DNA from: Cyprinodon diabolis
Taxonomy: Eukaryota; Chordata; Actinopteri; Cyprinodontiformes; Cyprinodontidae
Reading direction: 5' to 3'
Length of the DNA stretch: 64,000 nucleotides
Assembly (NCBI GenBank): GCA_030533445.1
Contig: CM060065.1
Location: forward strand, 744,001 to 808,000
Positions within the stretch are counted from its first letter, which is position 1; each line of letters opens with the position of its first letter. A program made the translations under genes and the position numbers. Below the pieces are notes generated by a model. The model saw only the letters and a list, made by a program, of their open reading frames with translations. It searched no databases and was not told the DNA's origin. This document shows positions 1-9,202 of the stretch, one piece after another.

Positions 1-866
1 AGCAGAGGTTCACATCAGAGGCTTAGTCACATGGAGTCAATCTGACATTTAAGACATTAGTTGTGTGTCTTGATGAATGCATCAATATGTCCGTGAACGT
101 TCCTGGGTAGGGGAGGGGGGACCAGTTCTATTGGGTCCTTTCGCCATAACATCCAGGGAAGATTAGATAAAGGGGGGGAAGTCAAATCCAGAGTAACACT
201 TATTGTTTTGAACGCAGCTGCACAGGAATTTGCAGCCTTCAGTCTTTTCTTGCTGGCTCTACGTGGCAAATCCAATATTCCAAATGTGTCGGGCTTTTCT
301 GCCTTGAAGCGAGCGTGCACATCCAAGATATTTTCCCATCTCAGCTTTGGGTTCAACCACCGCAGCCAGCCTGTGTTCAATCACACCCAGCATGCGGCTC
401 AGCTCCCGGTCCTGCTCGTTCACAGCCTTTGTGAGGGCGTCAACCTCTTCCAGCTGCCTGATCAATACCCACATTTCCGCTGAAATCCTCTGTAATTGTA
501 GATCCATCAGGTATCCTCCAAATCCAAACAGGAGAAATCCGAGTATCATAAGTCTGAAAATCTATACATCTTCAATATCCTCCCCTGACAGCGTTATAAA
601 ACACACCATCATCCAAGCCTTCCAGGAGTCCATGGTGTTTTCCATGAAGTATGTCCCAGCAGGACAGGATGGGTTCCCTTTTCCCTTTCTTCCAGTTGAC
701 AAAATTTGATCAATTGCATTGAGAGACCAGCTGACCAAATCCATTTTTTGAGTTTGGGTGAAATGAAGAGAGAGCTCAGAAAAGCCAAGACACAGCAAAG
801 CAGGGACAGATCAGGGAGTTGGAGAGCAGCAGGAAAATGCGACCGCCTCCTTCAAGAGTCAGAACA
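1..866 (-). other. Unidentified region with minus-strand reading frames
   Basis: No mobile-element family or host gene is recognised here. On the minus strand two frames stay open: one from 798 down to 259, broken by a single in-frame TAG at 562-564, and another from 380 down to 57 that overlaps it. The first contains a hydrophobic stretch (begins MILGFLLFGFGGYLM at about 549) followed by a heptad-like segment rich in Leu and Glu, so a single membrane segment plus a short coiled coil is possible. Either a decayed exon of a host gene or an unrecognised element would fit. The right limit is where recognisable Penelope-like RT sequence starts. Identity is unknown. Confidence 0.35.
259..798 (-). 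pseudogene. Hypothetical broken frame with membrane and coiled-coil character
   Basis: Read leftward from the ATG at 796-798, this frame runs to TAG at 562-564 and, in the same phase, reopens at once to a stop at 259-261. The downstream part has about 13 hydrophobic residues (residues 3-15 after the ATG at 547-549), then charged residues with leucines at regular spacing. I do not recognise the protein. The TAG may be a real nonsense change, or the two halves may be unrelated. Chance cannot be excluded for open frames of 78 and 96 codons. Confidence 0.2.
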
Positions 867-1028
867 GAATGGGATGTGACATCATAGGGAACCATGGTCT
901 CATCCGTGTCCAGTGCCAGGTTCTTTATCCTGTTGGAGAAGTCCAGTGAGTTAGCAATGTAAGTGACAGAGTTAAAGCTGCTGATGGCGGGCCTTAGAGG
1001 AGACCCTTCTTTGTGTATTTTTGGGAGG

Positions 1029-1036
1029 CTGTAGAT
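1029..1036. repeat. hAT target-site duplication, left copy
   Basis: CTGTAGAT directly precedes the CAGGGG terminus and is repeated exactly at 2,184-2,191. This is the expected product of hAT insertion with an 8-bp staggered cut. Confidence 0.88.
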
Positions 1037-1164
1037 CAGGGGTGCCCAACCAGTCAATCGTGGGCGGAGTTTCAGTCGATCGCGAGAAGTTTTACAATGT
1101 AGACCTATTTATGGCTATAAAAAAAAAAAAAAAAAACTCTAATCAAATCAACTCTAATCAAATC

Positions 1165-1213
1165 ATAGATGTCATTATCTCATTATCACAGATAATGAGA
1201 TAATGACATCTAT
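1165..1213. repeat. Perfect 23-bp inverted repeat with 3-base loop
   Basis: Bases 1,165-1,187 are the exact reverse complement of 1,191-1,213, separated by ACA. The arm is AT-rich and contains the inner motif ATTATCTCATTATC. It lies inside the hAT element, close to its left end. It could extrude as a cruciform or, when transcribed, form a perfect hairpin. It may be an internal part of the non-autonomous element or a later inverted duplication. Confidence 0.9.
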
Positions 1214-1356
1214 CCCAACTGATGGGGCTCCATCTATGGTTGGGCGCACTGCTGGATTCGTTGCTCTGTTCAAGCTGTCTAAAACTTTCCAGGATTTTTA
1301 GATCAACCGCTGCATCCTTCAGCAACAGCTGTGCGGCTGTATTTTAAATATGAAGC

Positions 1357-1548
1357 ATGTCAGGGACGATGAAGATCGCTTGCTCTGTTCGGGCAGGGAG
1401 TTTTCAGAGGCATTTATTCTGTGCCCAGCTCGAGGAGGCAGGTGCAGACCACCCTGATCTGCTGCTGCACACTGACGTCAGGCGGCTGAGCCGGGGCAGA
1501 TTCTTTGAAAGATTTTTGGAACTTTTGCAGAAATTAAAGAGTTTCTGA
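1357..1548 (+). pseudogene. hAT transposase remnant (ZBED/GTF2IRD2-like segment)
   Basis: A 63-codon open frame ends with the segment LLLHTDVRRLSRGRFFERF followed by LELLQKLKSF. This resembles the conserved H-T-x-V-R-W-L-S-R-G stretch of hAT transposases and of domesticated ZBED/GTF2IRD2-type proteins, here with Arg in place of the usual Trp. Both flanks of this block are missing, so only a small slice of the transposase is left. It supports the hAT call for the surrounding element. No function is expected. Confidence 0.65.
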
Positions 1549-1784
1549 AACAGTCATCAAGCCATTCTGCTGTATGTTACATCTTCACATCCACGTAGTT
1601 TGTTCTTAGTGTTTTCCTATTTTATCTGTTTTCCTGTTGAATTTGAATCCATCTGCCAGTTTGCTTTGAAGTCATCTTAGACTTAGACAGAGTGTAAAAC
1701 AAAAATAAATTTAGTTTGGTAAAGCTCTATGGACAGTATTATCTTTTTTTTAAAGTGCAGCCTTGAAAAGTAGTAGAAAAAAAA

Positions 1785-1820
1785 ATATATATATATATTT
1801 ATATATATATATATATATAT
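1785..1820. repeat. AT dinucleotide microsatellite
   Basis: Alternating AT with one TTT interruption at about 1,798-1,800, inside the hAT element. Confidence 0.9.
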
Positions 1821-1930
1821 GTAAACAGCGATATAAACATATGAGGACTGTGTATCAATTGGTATATTTAGATTTTTTGACTGCACAGCATTTGTCTGGA
1901 GATCTTGACGGCTCTTTTCTATAGTTTTGG

Positions 1931-1969
1931 TGAGTGAGTGAGTGAGTGAGTGAGTGAGTGAGTGAGTGA
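1931..1969 (+). repeat. TGAG tetranucleotide microsatellite
   Basis: Nearly ten perfect TGAG units in a row, inside the hAT element. Confidence 0.95.
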
Positions 1970-2183
1970 TATGGTGTGAATTTCTTATGAGATTGTTAAG
2001 TTCTTTTTTTGCAACCTATTTTTGACACAATTGATCATTTCCCCGTTTGTTGGACCTACTGTTTATTCTCCACCTGTTTAAATAAAAAACAAATACTGCC
2101 ATCCCTTGTGTTTGGCTGGTAGATCTCGGCATGCCATCAACTTCAAAAGTAGATCTTGGTTTAATAAAGTTTGGGTACCCCTG

Positions 2184-2191
2184 CTGTAGAT
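2184..2191. repeat. hAT target-site duplication, right copy
   Basis: CTGTAGAT directly follows the CCCCTG terminus and matches 1,029-1,036 exactly. After it the Penelope-like RT sequence continues. Confidence 0.88.
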
Positions 2192-2565
2192 CCATGGAAC
2201 GGCTTCTTCTGGGTACAGCTGGTAGAATTGTTGCCTGTTGATGGCTTTGTCCTTTTCTAACTGCTGAAGGTAGCTGATGACCTTCTTCTTGTAGCTGCTG
2301 GTGGAGTATTTCTACAATGATTGATAGGTGGCTGAGTGACTGAGGAGGGCTTTAACTTTGGTAGTCGGCTGTGTCAGGTTCTACTGTGCATCTTCTTTGT
2401 CCGCTGGTTGTATGATGATATACTTGTTTCTTTGGAGGGCTGTCAGAGCTTTCCTGTCCAGAAAGGTCAGGTTTGAAGGGGGAGGTCATCTTATTGTTTC
2501 AGAGGAATGTCTCTGTGGCTGTGGTGAGGTCCACTGTGGAGGATTTGTGCTCAGGAAACTGCAAA

Positions 2566-2870
2566 ATTTAGACTCACTCTAAAATGAATTTGTCAAGTCG
2601 GAATTCTGGGTTCATCCCAGTTTATCCCATTACTATGGAAACCCGGAGACAATCAGTCTGAGATAAACTGCACAACACCTACAATCCAGCGGGCTGAAAT
2701 GATGAGAACATACATTTGGTTCTCCCTTTATCTCCAGTGCCGACCAGCTAGACGCTAATCCTTAACCTTATAAAGTTTAATTCATTTTTGAATCACCAGC
2801 ATCTGGACAGATTTGGTTTTTAACTGGGGAATTAATATTTTAAAAAACACTTAAAGCCAATCGGCACAGT
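2566..2870. other. Unassigned intergenic sequence
   Basis: About 300 bases with no open frame of note and no element I recognise. It is moderately AT-rich and lacks tandem structure. Confidence 0.5.
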
Positions 2871-3165
2871 TACAGTGGCTAAAATAAGTATTGAACACGC
2901 CACCATTTTTCTCAGTATATATATATTTCTAAAGGTGTTATTGATATGACATTTTCAGCAGATGTCAGAACAATCCATGCAATCCAAAGAGACAAAGAAA
3001 ACAAACCGTAGATGTTTAGAAATGTAGTTATGTGTGATAATGTGGAATGGAACGGATAAAAAAGCACAGAACACACTTACTGAAATTTCTTTAATACTTT
3101 TTGGCAATGATCGCTTCAAGATGCCCGCTTTATGGAGATACGTGTCACACATGTGTCAGGGTTGG
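2871..3165. mobile_element. Fragment of a dispersed fish DNA repeat (family uncertain)
   Basis: Beginning TACAGTGGCTAAAATAAG and continuing with AGTATTGAACACG, this stretch resembles a dispersed repeat I recall from several fish genomes, probably a non-autonomous DNA transposon. A related stretch with AACACACTTACTGAAATT occurs at about 3,070. No terminal repeats or target duplication could be fixed, so the borders are approximate and the family is not asserted. Confidence 0.4.
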
Positions 3166-3989
3166 TTGGAAGTCTGTTTAGGGCCTAAATATAGAGATGA
3201 GGAGGCAGAGTTCTTGATTTGTCTTATTTCAAGTGCATATTATCTAGGTATCTTGTTTTAAGAGTAAAAATAGTTATTTCATTGGCTAATCATCTTATTT
3301 ACCTGCTCAAATTAAGGGTAAATACACTTAATTCAAGACATTTTTGCTTATTATTAGATCATTGCAGTGCAGATGATTACTCTAAATATCTTTGTTTAAA
3401 CGTCTTTAAACTGTTTGAAATTAATACCGACGTTGACCTACAGTGTTAAAACTTTCTGATGAAACAATGAATGTTATATTCTGGTACCAGTAGTTTTACC
3501 ACATTACTCATTAACTGTTTCTTTTGCCTTTCAGTCACTACAGACAATTACAAACAGCAGAAAATCCTAGAGTCCGTGGCTGAGAAAGCTCTCTCTTGGG
3601 ATTCCCACTAGCTACTAGCACCCAGTTAGCCTAGCACCCAGTTTGGACTATCAGAGGCGCTCTGCCACTAAAGATAGTACAATCATTATCTTGATCAACT
3701 GACCAATCAGATGAAGTTTTGAAGTGTAATTTCACGCTTGAATATATATTTAAAGGACTTTTGAATTAACAGGTAATGACCGGATGACCTAGCCAGCGCT
3801 CACACTCCATATCCAGGCTCAATAGACAGAGTATTTCTTAAAAAACTGATGGGCTACTTTTTTTTTCTTTTCCGAGTTTTTACGGCACTAGTGGCTAATT
3901 TTGTTTTACCGTAGGCTGAGAGGAAAGGGGTATGAGAGAGGGGGAGAGGCATGCTGCAAAGAACCCCAGGTCAGATTCCAGCTCAGGTC
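3166..3989. other. Unassigned AT-rich sequence, probably old repeats
   Basis: No supported gene. Short open frames at 3,034-3,449 have no recognisable similarity. Around 3,920-3,980 a GGGGAGAGGCATGCTGCAAAG stretch resembles dispersed fish repeats, which suggests further decayed elements. The right limit is set by the start of BEL/Pao RT similarity. Confidence 0.4.
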
Positions 3990-4967
3990 TTCCAACATCC
4001 CTTATGACATATATTAAAGAGATGTTCCACCAAGTCAGAGTAGCTCAGGAACATGTAAATTACCTTTGTTTTCTCTGGTGGCCCAATGTTAACATTACAA
4101 AGGAGCTTGTTGAGCCTAGAATTTTGATCCATATATTTGGTGCAGTATCCTCCCCCAGGTGTGTCGCATATGCACTCTTAAAGACTGCTGATGACAACCA
4201 ACATGGATGCACAAGAGGTTATAAGTACAATCAGGCACAGTTTCTATGTATGTTCCAGTCTGTTGAACAGGACTTCTGTCTTTATCAGAAGAATTCTGTG
4301 CAAAAGGTGTATTTACATAAATGGGTAGGTAGGGAGAGCTATGTCCTGTCTCAGATCCCTGAGTAACAGGTGAACGGATCTTAGCTGGGACCAGTTTCCA
4401 ACAGAAAGAGCCTTAGGAGTGAAATGGGCTGTGGAACAGGATGATTTTACCCTCAGCATCATATACAAGGACAAACCACTAACAAGACGTGGTATTCTGT
4501 CCAATAGCAGCTCTATTTACAATCCTTTAGGTTTCTTAGCTCCAGTCATTCACCCTGCTAAAGTAATTCTTCAACAGCTATATAAACTGAAGTTTGGCTG
4601 GGATGAGATGATTCCACCAGAAATGGCAAACGTTTGGGAAAACAGGGTTGAAGATTTAGTGTTGTGTGACAACTTTGGTGTCAGAAGATGCATCACACCC
4701 AAAGGATTTGGGGAGATAAGTATAAGGGACTATTTAAACAAATCACTATACCACAAGTTAAACTTGCTGCTGCAGTTTTAGCTGTATCACTAGACAAAAT
4801 GCAATGACTTAGACTCCATCTGACCAAGTCTTCTAGTCTGATAGCATGACTGTTGTACAGCACATTGCAAACAAAACCACACAGGTTTAAAACATATGTA
4901 GCTTAGAGAGTTTCTATCATTCATGCTCTTACAAAAGTTCAACAGATCCAGCATCTCAAGGCATAAA
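3990..4967 (+). pseudogene. BEL/Pao retrotransposon pol: RT and RNase H part, decayed
   Basis: The frame at about 3,999-4,200 encodes EMFHQVRV, then FLWWPNVNITKELVEPR, then FGAVSSPRC and KTADDNQ, which follow the RT core of BEL/Pao elements in order. The catalytic Tyr-Val-Asp-Asp block that should come next is missing, replaced by unrelated sequence. From about 4,400 similarity resumes: ERALGVKWAVEQD, then DKPLTRRGILS, then YNPLGFLAPV and GWDEMIPPE, the RT/RNase H connection. From 4,750 QVKLAAAVLAVSLDKMQ and RFKTYVA mark RNase H, now with stop codons. The gene is cut at 4,967 by the L1 insertion and resumes after 13,546. It is non-functional. Confidence 0.82.
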
Positions 4968-4982
4968 GGTTGGCCCTTTTTT
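4968..4982. repeat. L1 target-site duplication, left copy
   Basis: GGTTGGCCC followed by T residues, repeated at 13,532-13,546. The T run merges with the poly(A) tail of the minus-strand L1 (seen as poly-T), so the last bases of this copy are ambiguous. Confidence 0.8.
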
Positions 4983-5195
4983 TTTTCTCAAATATATTTT
5001 TATTAGAATTTTCTGTTAGACATACAAAAACAAACACACACAAACAGAAACATGAAAAATAAAGCAAAATAGACTAAAAAAAACAAACAAAAACAAAGCA
5101 AGGTGCATTCCCTCCCCCCATCCCCCACCCAAAAAGAACACTAAACCCCAGGGCTCACTCTATCTACACACTCAAAAAACGAGGAAAAAATAGCT

Positions 5196-8100
5196 TTACA
5201 TGTCACAGTATTTTATAAGATGTAGGAAGGGAAACCAAATATCCTTAAAGTCTTCAAGCTTTCCTTTTGTTATATATGTCAGCTTTTCCATTGCCAGGTT
5301 GTTGGTCAATAGTTTAATCCATTCATTTATCTTTGGTCTTTCTGTGTTCTTCCACTTCAGAGCAATCAAATGTTTAGCCTGCAAAAGGCAAAAACTCAAA
5401 AGCTTCCTTCTCTTCATAAGTCCTTTAAGTCCATCTGGAAAAATGTGCAATAAGCAAAGTTTACTGTCCATTGGAACATCCTGTTCGATCAACCGGGAGA
5501 TGAACATGGTACCCTCCTTCCAGAAAGTTTGAATCTCTATACATTGCCACATACAATGGAAAAGAGTGCCCTTATTTATATTACATTTAACACAGATATC
5601 AGGAGTATTTGAATTAAAATGGTGAAGTTTTACAGGAGTGATATACGTTCTAAATAACCATTTGTATTGTAATAGTCTAAACCTTGTGTTAATAGTTTGC
5701 GTTTGTGCCAATAGACATGAGTTATTCCATTCATCCTCAGGGATTTCAGTTTGCAGATCAGCTTTCCAAGCTTGTAAATATACAAGACTATTTTCTTTTG
5801 AAGCCAAAAGTAAAATATTATAAAATTTGGAAAGTAGGCCTCTACTCTGATTATGGTGAACGGCTATATTCTCTATGGTTGTGAGTGGAGGTTCAGACGT
5901 AGATTTCAGTGAAGCAAAGACAAAACTTCTAATCTGTAAATACTTAAAAAAATGCTTTTGGGGCAGACTATACTTATTTACCAGTTGTTCAAAAGTCATC
6001 AAAACTCCTTCACTATAAAGGTCCCCTATTTTATTTAAGCCTCTATTCATCCATATTTTAAACCCCCTGTCTGCTCTTCCTGGTTTGAATTTATTGTTTC
6101 CCCAAATAGGTGACAGATATGAGATTTTGGACACCTCATCTAACTCCTTATGGGAGTGGTGCCAAACTGATATGGTATTTTTGAGAAAAGGATTTTTGGT
6201 GTTTTTTAATAAATATTTAAGTTCCGCTGAGTAAAGATAGGATGACAAAGGTAATGTTACAGAGTTGTTTTCTATTTGTACCCAACAAGGTATGTCACCG
6301 GTTGAAAAATAACAGGAAGCAGCACAGAGTTGCGCAGCACGATAGTACAATTCAATGTTTGGCACTCTAAGCCCACCTCGATCATAGGGCAGATAAAGAA
6401 GAGAGAGTCCTAATCTGGAGCGCTTATTGTTCCATATAAATTTGTTAAAAGCTTTATCCATAGAAGAAAAGAAAGAAGCTGGAATGTGTAAAGGAATGGA
6501 CTGGAAAAGGTATAAGAACTTTGGAAGAATGGACATTTTAATAATATTAATACGACCTATCATTGAGACTGGCATTTCGTTCCATCTTTCTAGGGAATCT
6601 AATATTTTCTGCACTAAAGGATCATAATTTATAGAAACCATTTTCTCTAAATCTCTGTCAATCTTAATTCCTAGGTAAGTAAAGCCCTCTTCGGTACATG
6701 CAAATTGTGTTTGTATTGGAGGGTTATTTCTGTTCAGCATTAATAAGGAGCTTTTCTTTTGGTTAACTTTATATCCTGAGAATTCTCCAAATTCCTTCAG
6801 TAGTTTATCAATAGCTTGAACAGATTCTTCCAAATTAGCTAAATACAAAACAATGTCATCTGCAAAGAGAGACAACCGGTGCTCTACATCCCCAATTTGA
6901 ATGCCAGTGATCTCGGGGGATTTACGTATTGCCATGGCAAGCGGTTCAATGGCAAACAAGAAAAGAAGAGGGGACAGTGGGCATCCCTGTCGTGTCGACC
7001 TACGGAGGTTTATACATCTTGACAATTGATTGTTTGTGGCAACTTTAGCCACTGGCTCAGTGTACAGTAACTGAATCCATTTTAAATAGTTTCCTCCTCG
7101 GCCGAATCTCTTAAGGGTATCAAAGAGGTAACTCCATTCAATCCTGTCCAAAGCTTTTTCAGCATCTAATGACAAAAAGGGATGGTCCATAGCAAACTGT
7201 TTTGCATACAATATATTAAGTAATCGGCGGGTATTATGAAAGGCTTGGCGCCCAATTACAAATCCGTTTTGGTCATTTGAGATTAAATTGGGGATGTGTG
7301 TTTCAATCCTTCGAGCCAAAGCTTTGCACAAAATTTTTGTGTCACAGGACATTAAAGAAATGGGTCTATATGAGTCCATTTCTGTTGGGGGTTTACCTGG
7401 CTTCAACAAAAGAGAAATAGTCGCTAATCGTAAGGATGGGGGTAGGGTGCCTTTTTCATAAGATTCATTGAACGCTTCGAGTAGAGGGGGCAGTAAATTA
7501 TCTGGAATTTTCTTGTAAAGTTCAATTGGTAGGCCATCTGGGAGCTTTACCAGAATTCATGTGGCTTAGAGCCATTTTGAGTTCTTCAACACTCAATTTT
7601 TCATCCAAATCTTTCCTACTCTCTTCTGACAGGGTTGGAAATTGAAGTTGGTCTAGAAAATACTTCTGTTTATTTGTATTATCTGGATATTGTGATGTAT
7701 ATAAATGTTCATAATATTTTGCAAATGCCTCATTTATACTTATTGGATCACCAGATTCTCTCCATTATTTAATTTGATTAAATTTATGGCCCGATTTGTC
7801 TGTAACTTTTTGAGCCTCCAAGCTAGGAGTTTTCCTGCCTTCTCGCCCTGATCGTAATATGATTGTTTTAACCACAATAGATTTGTTGCTATTTTGCTGG
7901 TAGTGAGCTCGTTATATTCTGATTTTAATAAAAGAAGTCTCCTATATTTGTCAGTATCATTGCAATAATACATCTGTTCCTGCAATTCTTTGATTTGTTT
8001 TTCAATGTTTTTTAGTTTATTTAGATGTATTCTTGATTTATGCCTAGTATAGCTCATTATTTCCCCCCTTATATAAGCTTTAAATGCTTCCCATTTTATT

Positions 8101-8474
8101 GATGCACTGGTTTGGTTTGTATTAAAATTAAAATACTCAGTTATTTTCCCTTCAAGAAATTCCTCAAACCCTTCAGACCTAAACCATTTAGCTTGAAATC
8201 GGAATTGGATTGAAGACCGACAATAATTTGGTAATTTTATTGATAGAATAACTGGAGCGTGATCAGAGAGTAGAATAGCTTCATACCAACATTTTTGAAC
8301 AGTAGGTAGTAGACTAGAAGAGGCCAGAAAAAAGTCTATTCGCGAGTAAGTTTTAAAGGTGCTTGAAAAGCAAGAGTACTCTGTTTTATTTGGAAAAAGT
8401 TGTCTCCAAACCTCCACTAAATTCAGATCTTTCATATATTTCTTGATAGTTTTCCTAGCTTGTTGGTGGGACAA
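5196..8474 (-). pseudogene. L1 ORF2, C-terminal part: end of endonuclease, RT, Cys-rich tail
   Basis: From 8,474 leftward: SRIDFFLAS and LLSDHAPVILS are the final motifs of an L1 apurinic-type endonuclease, followed by a Lys/Glu-rich linker. One-base-type frameshifts lie near 7,750 and near 7,545 (the expected GKAPGPDG motif is broken). From 7,409 the frame is open for 737 codons: YRPISLM (residues 14-20), LDAEKALDRIEW (81-92), QGCPLSP (141-147) and the catalytic LFADDIVLYL (181-190; FADD at 6,855-6,866), all typical of L1 RT. The C-terminal CVKC...H...C cluster matches the L1 Cys-rich domain. The RT block itself looks undamaged; the protein as a whole cannot be made. Confidence 0.85.
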
Positions 8475-8479
8475 AACAG

Positions 8480-9202
8480 TTCAATTCAATTCAGTTTATT
8501 TATATAGCGCCAAATTCACAACACATGTCATCTCAAGGCACTTTACAGTTCAACCAGATCATACAGTCAAATTGATACAAAGTTTTCTATCTAAGGAAAA
8601 CCAGTTGATTGCATTGACTCATTGACTCAAATACAATCCCTCACACTAAGCATGCTTGTAGCGACAGTGGAGAGGAAAAACTCCCTTTTAACAGGAAGAA
8701 ACCTCCAGCAGAACCAGGCTCAGTGTGAGCGGCCATCTGCCGAGGCCGACTGGGGTTCAAGGAGACAGAAGCAGAGATACAAAAAGCAGCTGTAAAAGGC
8801 GGCCCCGTCCAGGAAACACACAGCCAGGCAGACGAGCTCCAAGGCAGCTCCCATGCCAGAGGATGAAGAGAGCACATCCACCCAGCCACGGCCAGAGAAA
8901 CAGGACCACACTGGAAGACAGGCCGATCTCCAACATCTACAAACAAGGGTGTTGATGGAAGCAGCACAGCTGATGTTTCTTTCCTGGATGACGTCACAGC
9001 CAAACAGGAACAGACGAGGCAAAGCTACTCTGAGGAAAAGCAGAGAGAGCAGAAGGTTAGAGATTGAACAAACAGATTCTGCAGAATAGGAGAACAGAGA
9101 GAGAATGAAGCAGAATGATGAAATGGGGGTCCCTATGTCCTCCAAAAGTCTAAGCCTATAGCAGCATAACTTTAAAGACAGCTCAGGATAACCTGAGCCA
9201 CC
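8480..9202 (-). other. L2 3' untranslated region and tail
   Basis: Contains the plus-strand phrases TTTATTTATATAGCGCCAAA, CAAGGCACTTTACAG and AAAAACTCCCTTTTAACAGG followed by AAGAAACCTCCAGCAGAACC, which recur at the 3' ends of fish L2 elements and related short repeats. The overlapping open frames on both strands (8,641-9,145) have no protein similarity I recognise and are not called as genes. Confidence 0.75.

Larger units (their letters stand above)
1037..2183. mobile_element. hAT-family DNA transposon, internally deleted copy
   Basis: The left end reads CAGGGGTGCCCAACC and the right end, on the opposite strand, CAGGGGTACCCAAAC, which are imperfect terminal inverted repeats of hAT type. 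The element is flanked by a perfect 8-bp direct repeat CTGTAGAT at 1,029-1,036 and 2,184-2,191, the duplication length expected for hAT. Removing the element and one repeat rejoins the Penelope-like RT reading frame, which confirms the borders. At 1,147 bp it is too short for a complete transposase. It keeps a transposase remnant (1,357-1,548), a long hairpin (1,165-1,213) and several simple repeats. It could only move with help in trans, if at all. Confidence 0.88.
867..2565 (-). mobile_element. Penelope-like element, reverse transcriptase fragment, interrupted
   Basis: The minus strand, read from 2,565 leftward, gives pieces typical of Penelope-like RT. About 2,440-2,400 encodes KYIIIQPADK, the family's upstream PADK motif. 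About 2,310-2,192 encodes SSYKKKVISYLQQLEKD and then LYPEEAVPWIYS. After the hAT insertion the frame continues at 1,028 with LPKIHKEGSPLRPAISS, the family's hallmark motif, and SVTYIANSL. It then ends near 870 with ETMVPYDVTS, the start of the RT catalytic aspartate motif. Everything beyond that (rest of RT, GIY-YIG nuclease, terminal repeats) is absent. This is a dead fragment; the family assignment rests on several separate motifs. Confidence 0.8.

Noticed and set aside
5200..6627. Plus-strand open frames of 60-110 codons inside the L1
   Set aside because: They are antisense shadows of the L1 RT reading frame.
8641..9145. Overlapping open frames on both strands of about 80-140 codons
   Set aside because: They lie in the L2 3' untranslated region, have no known similarity and occupy several phases at once.
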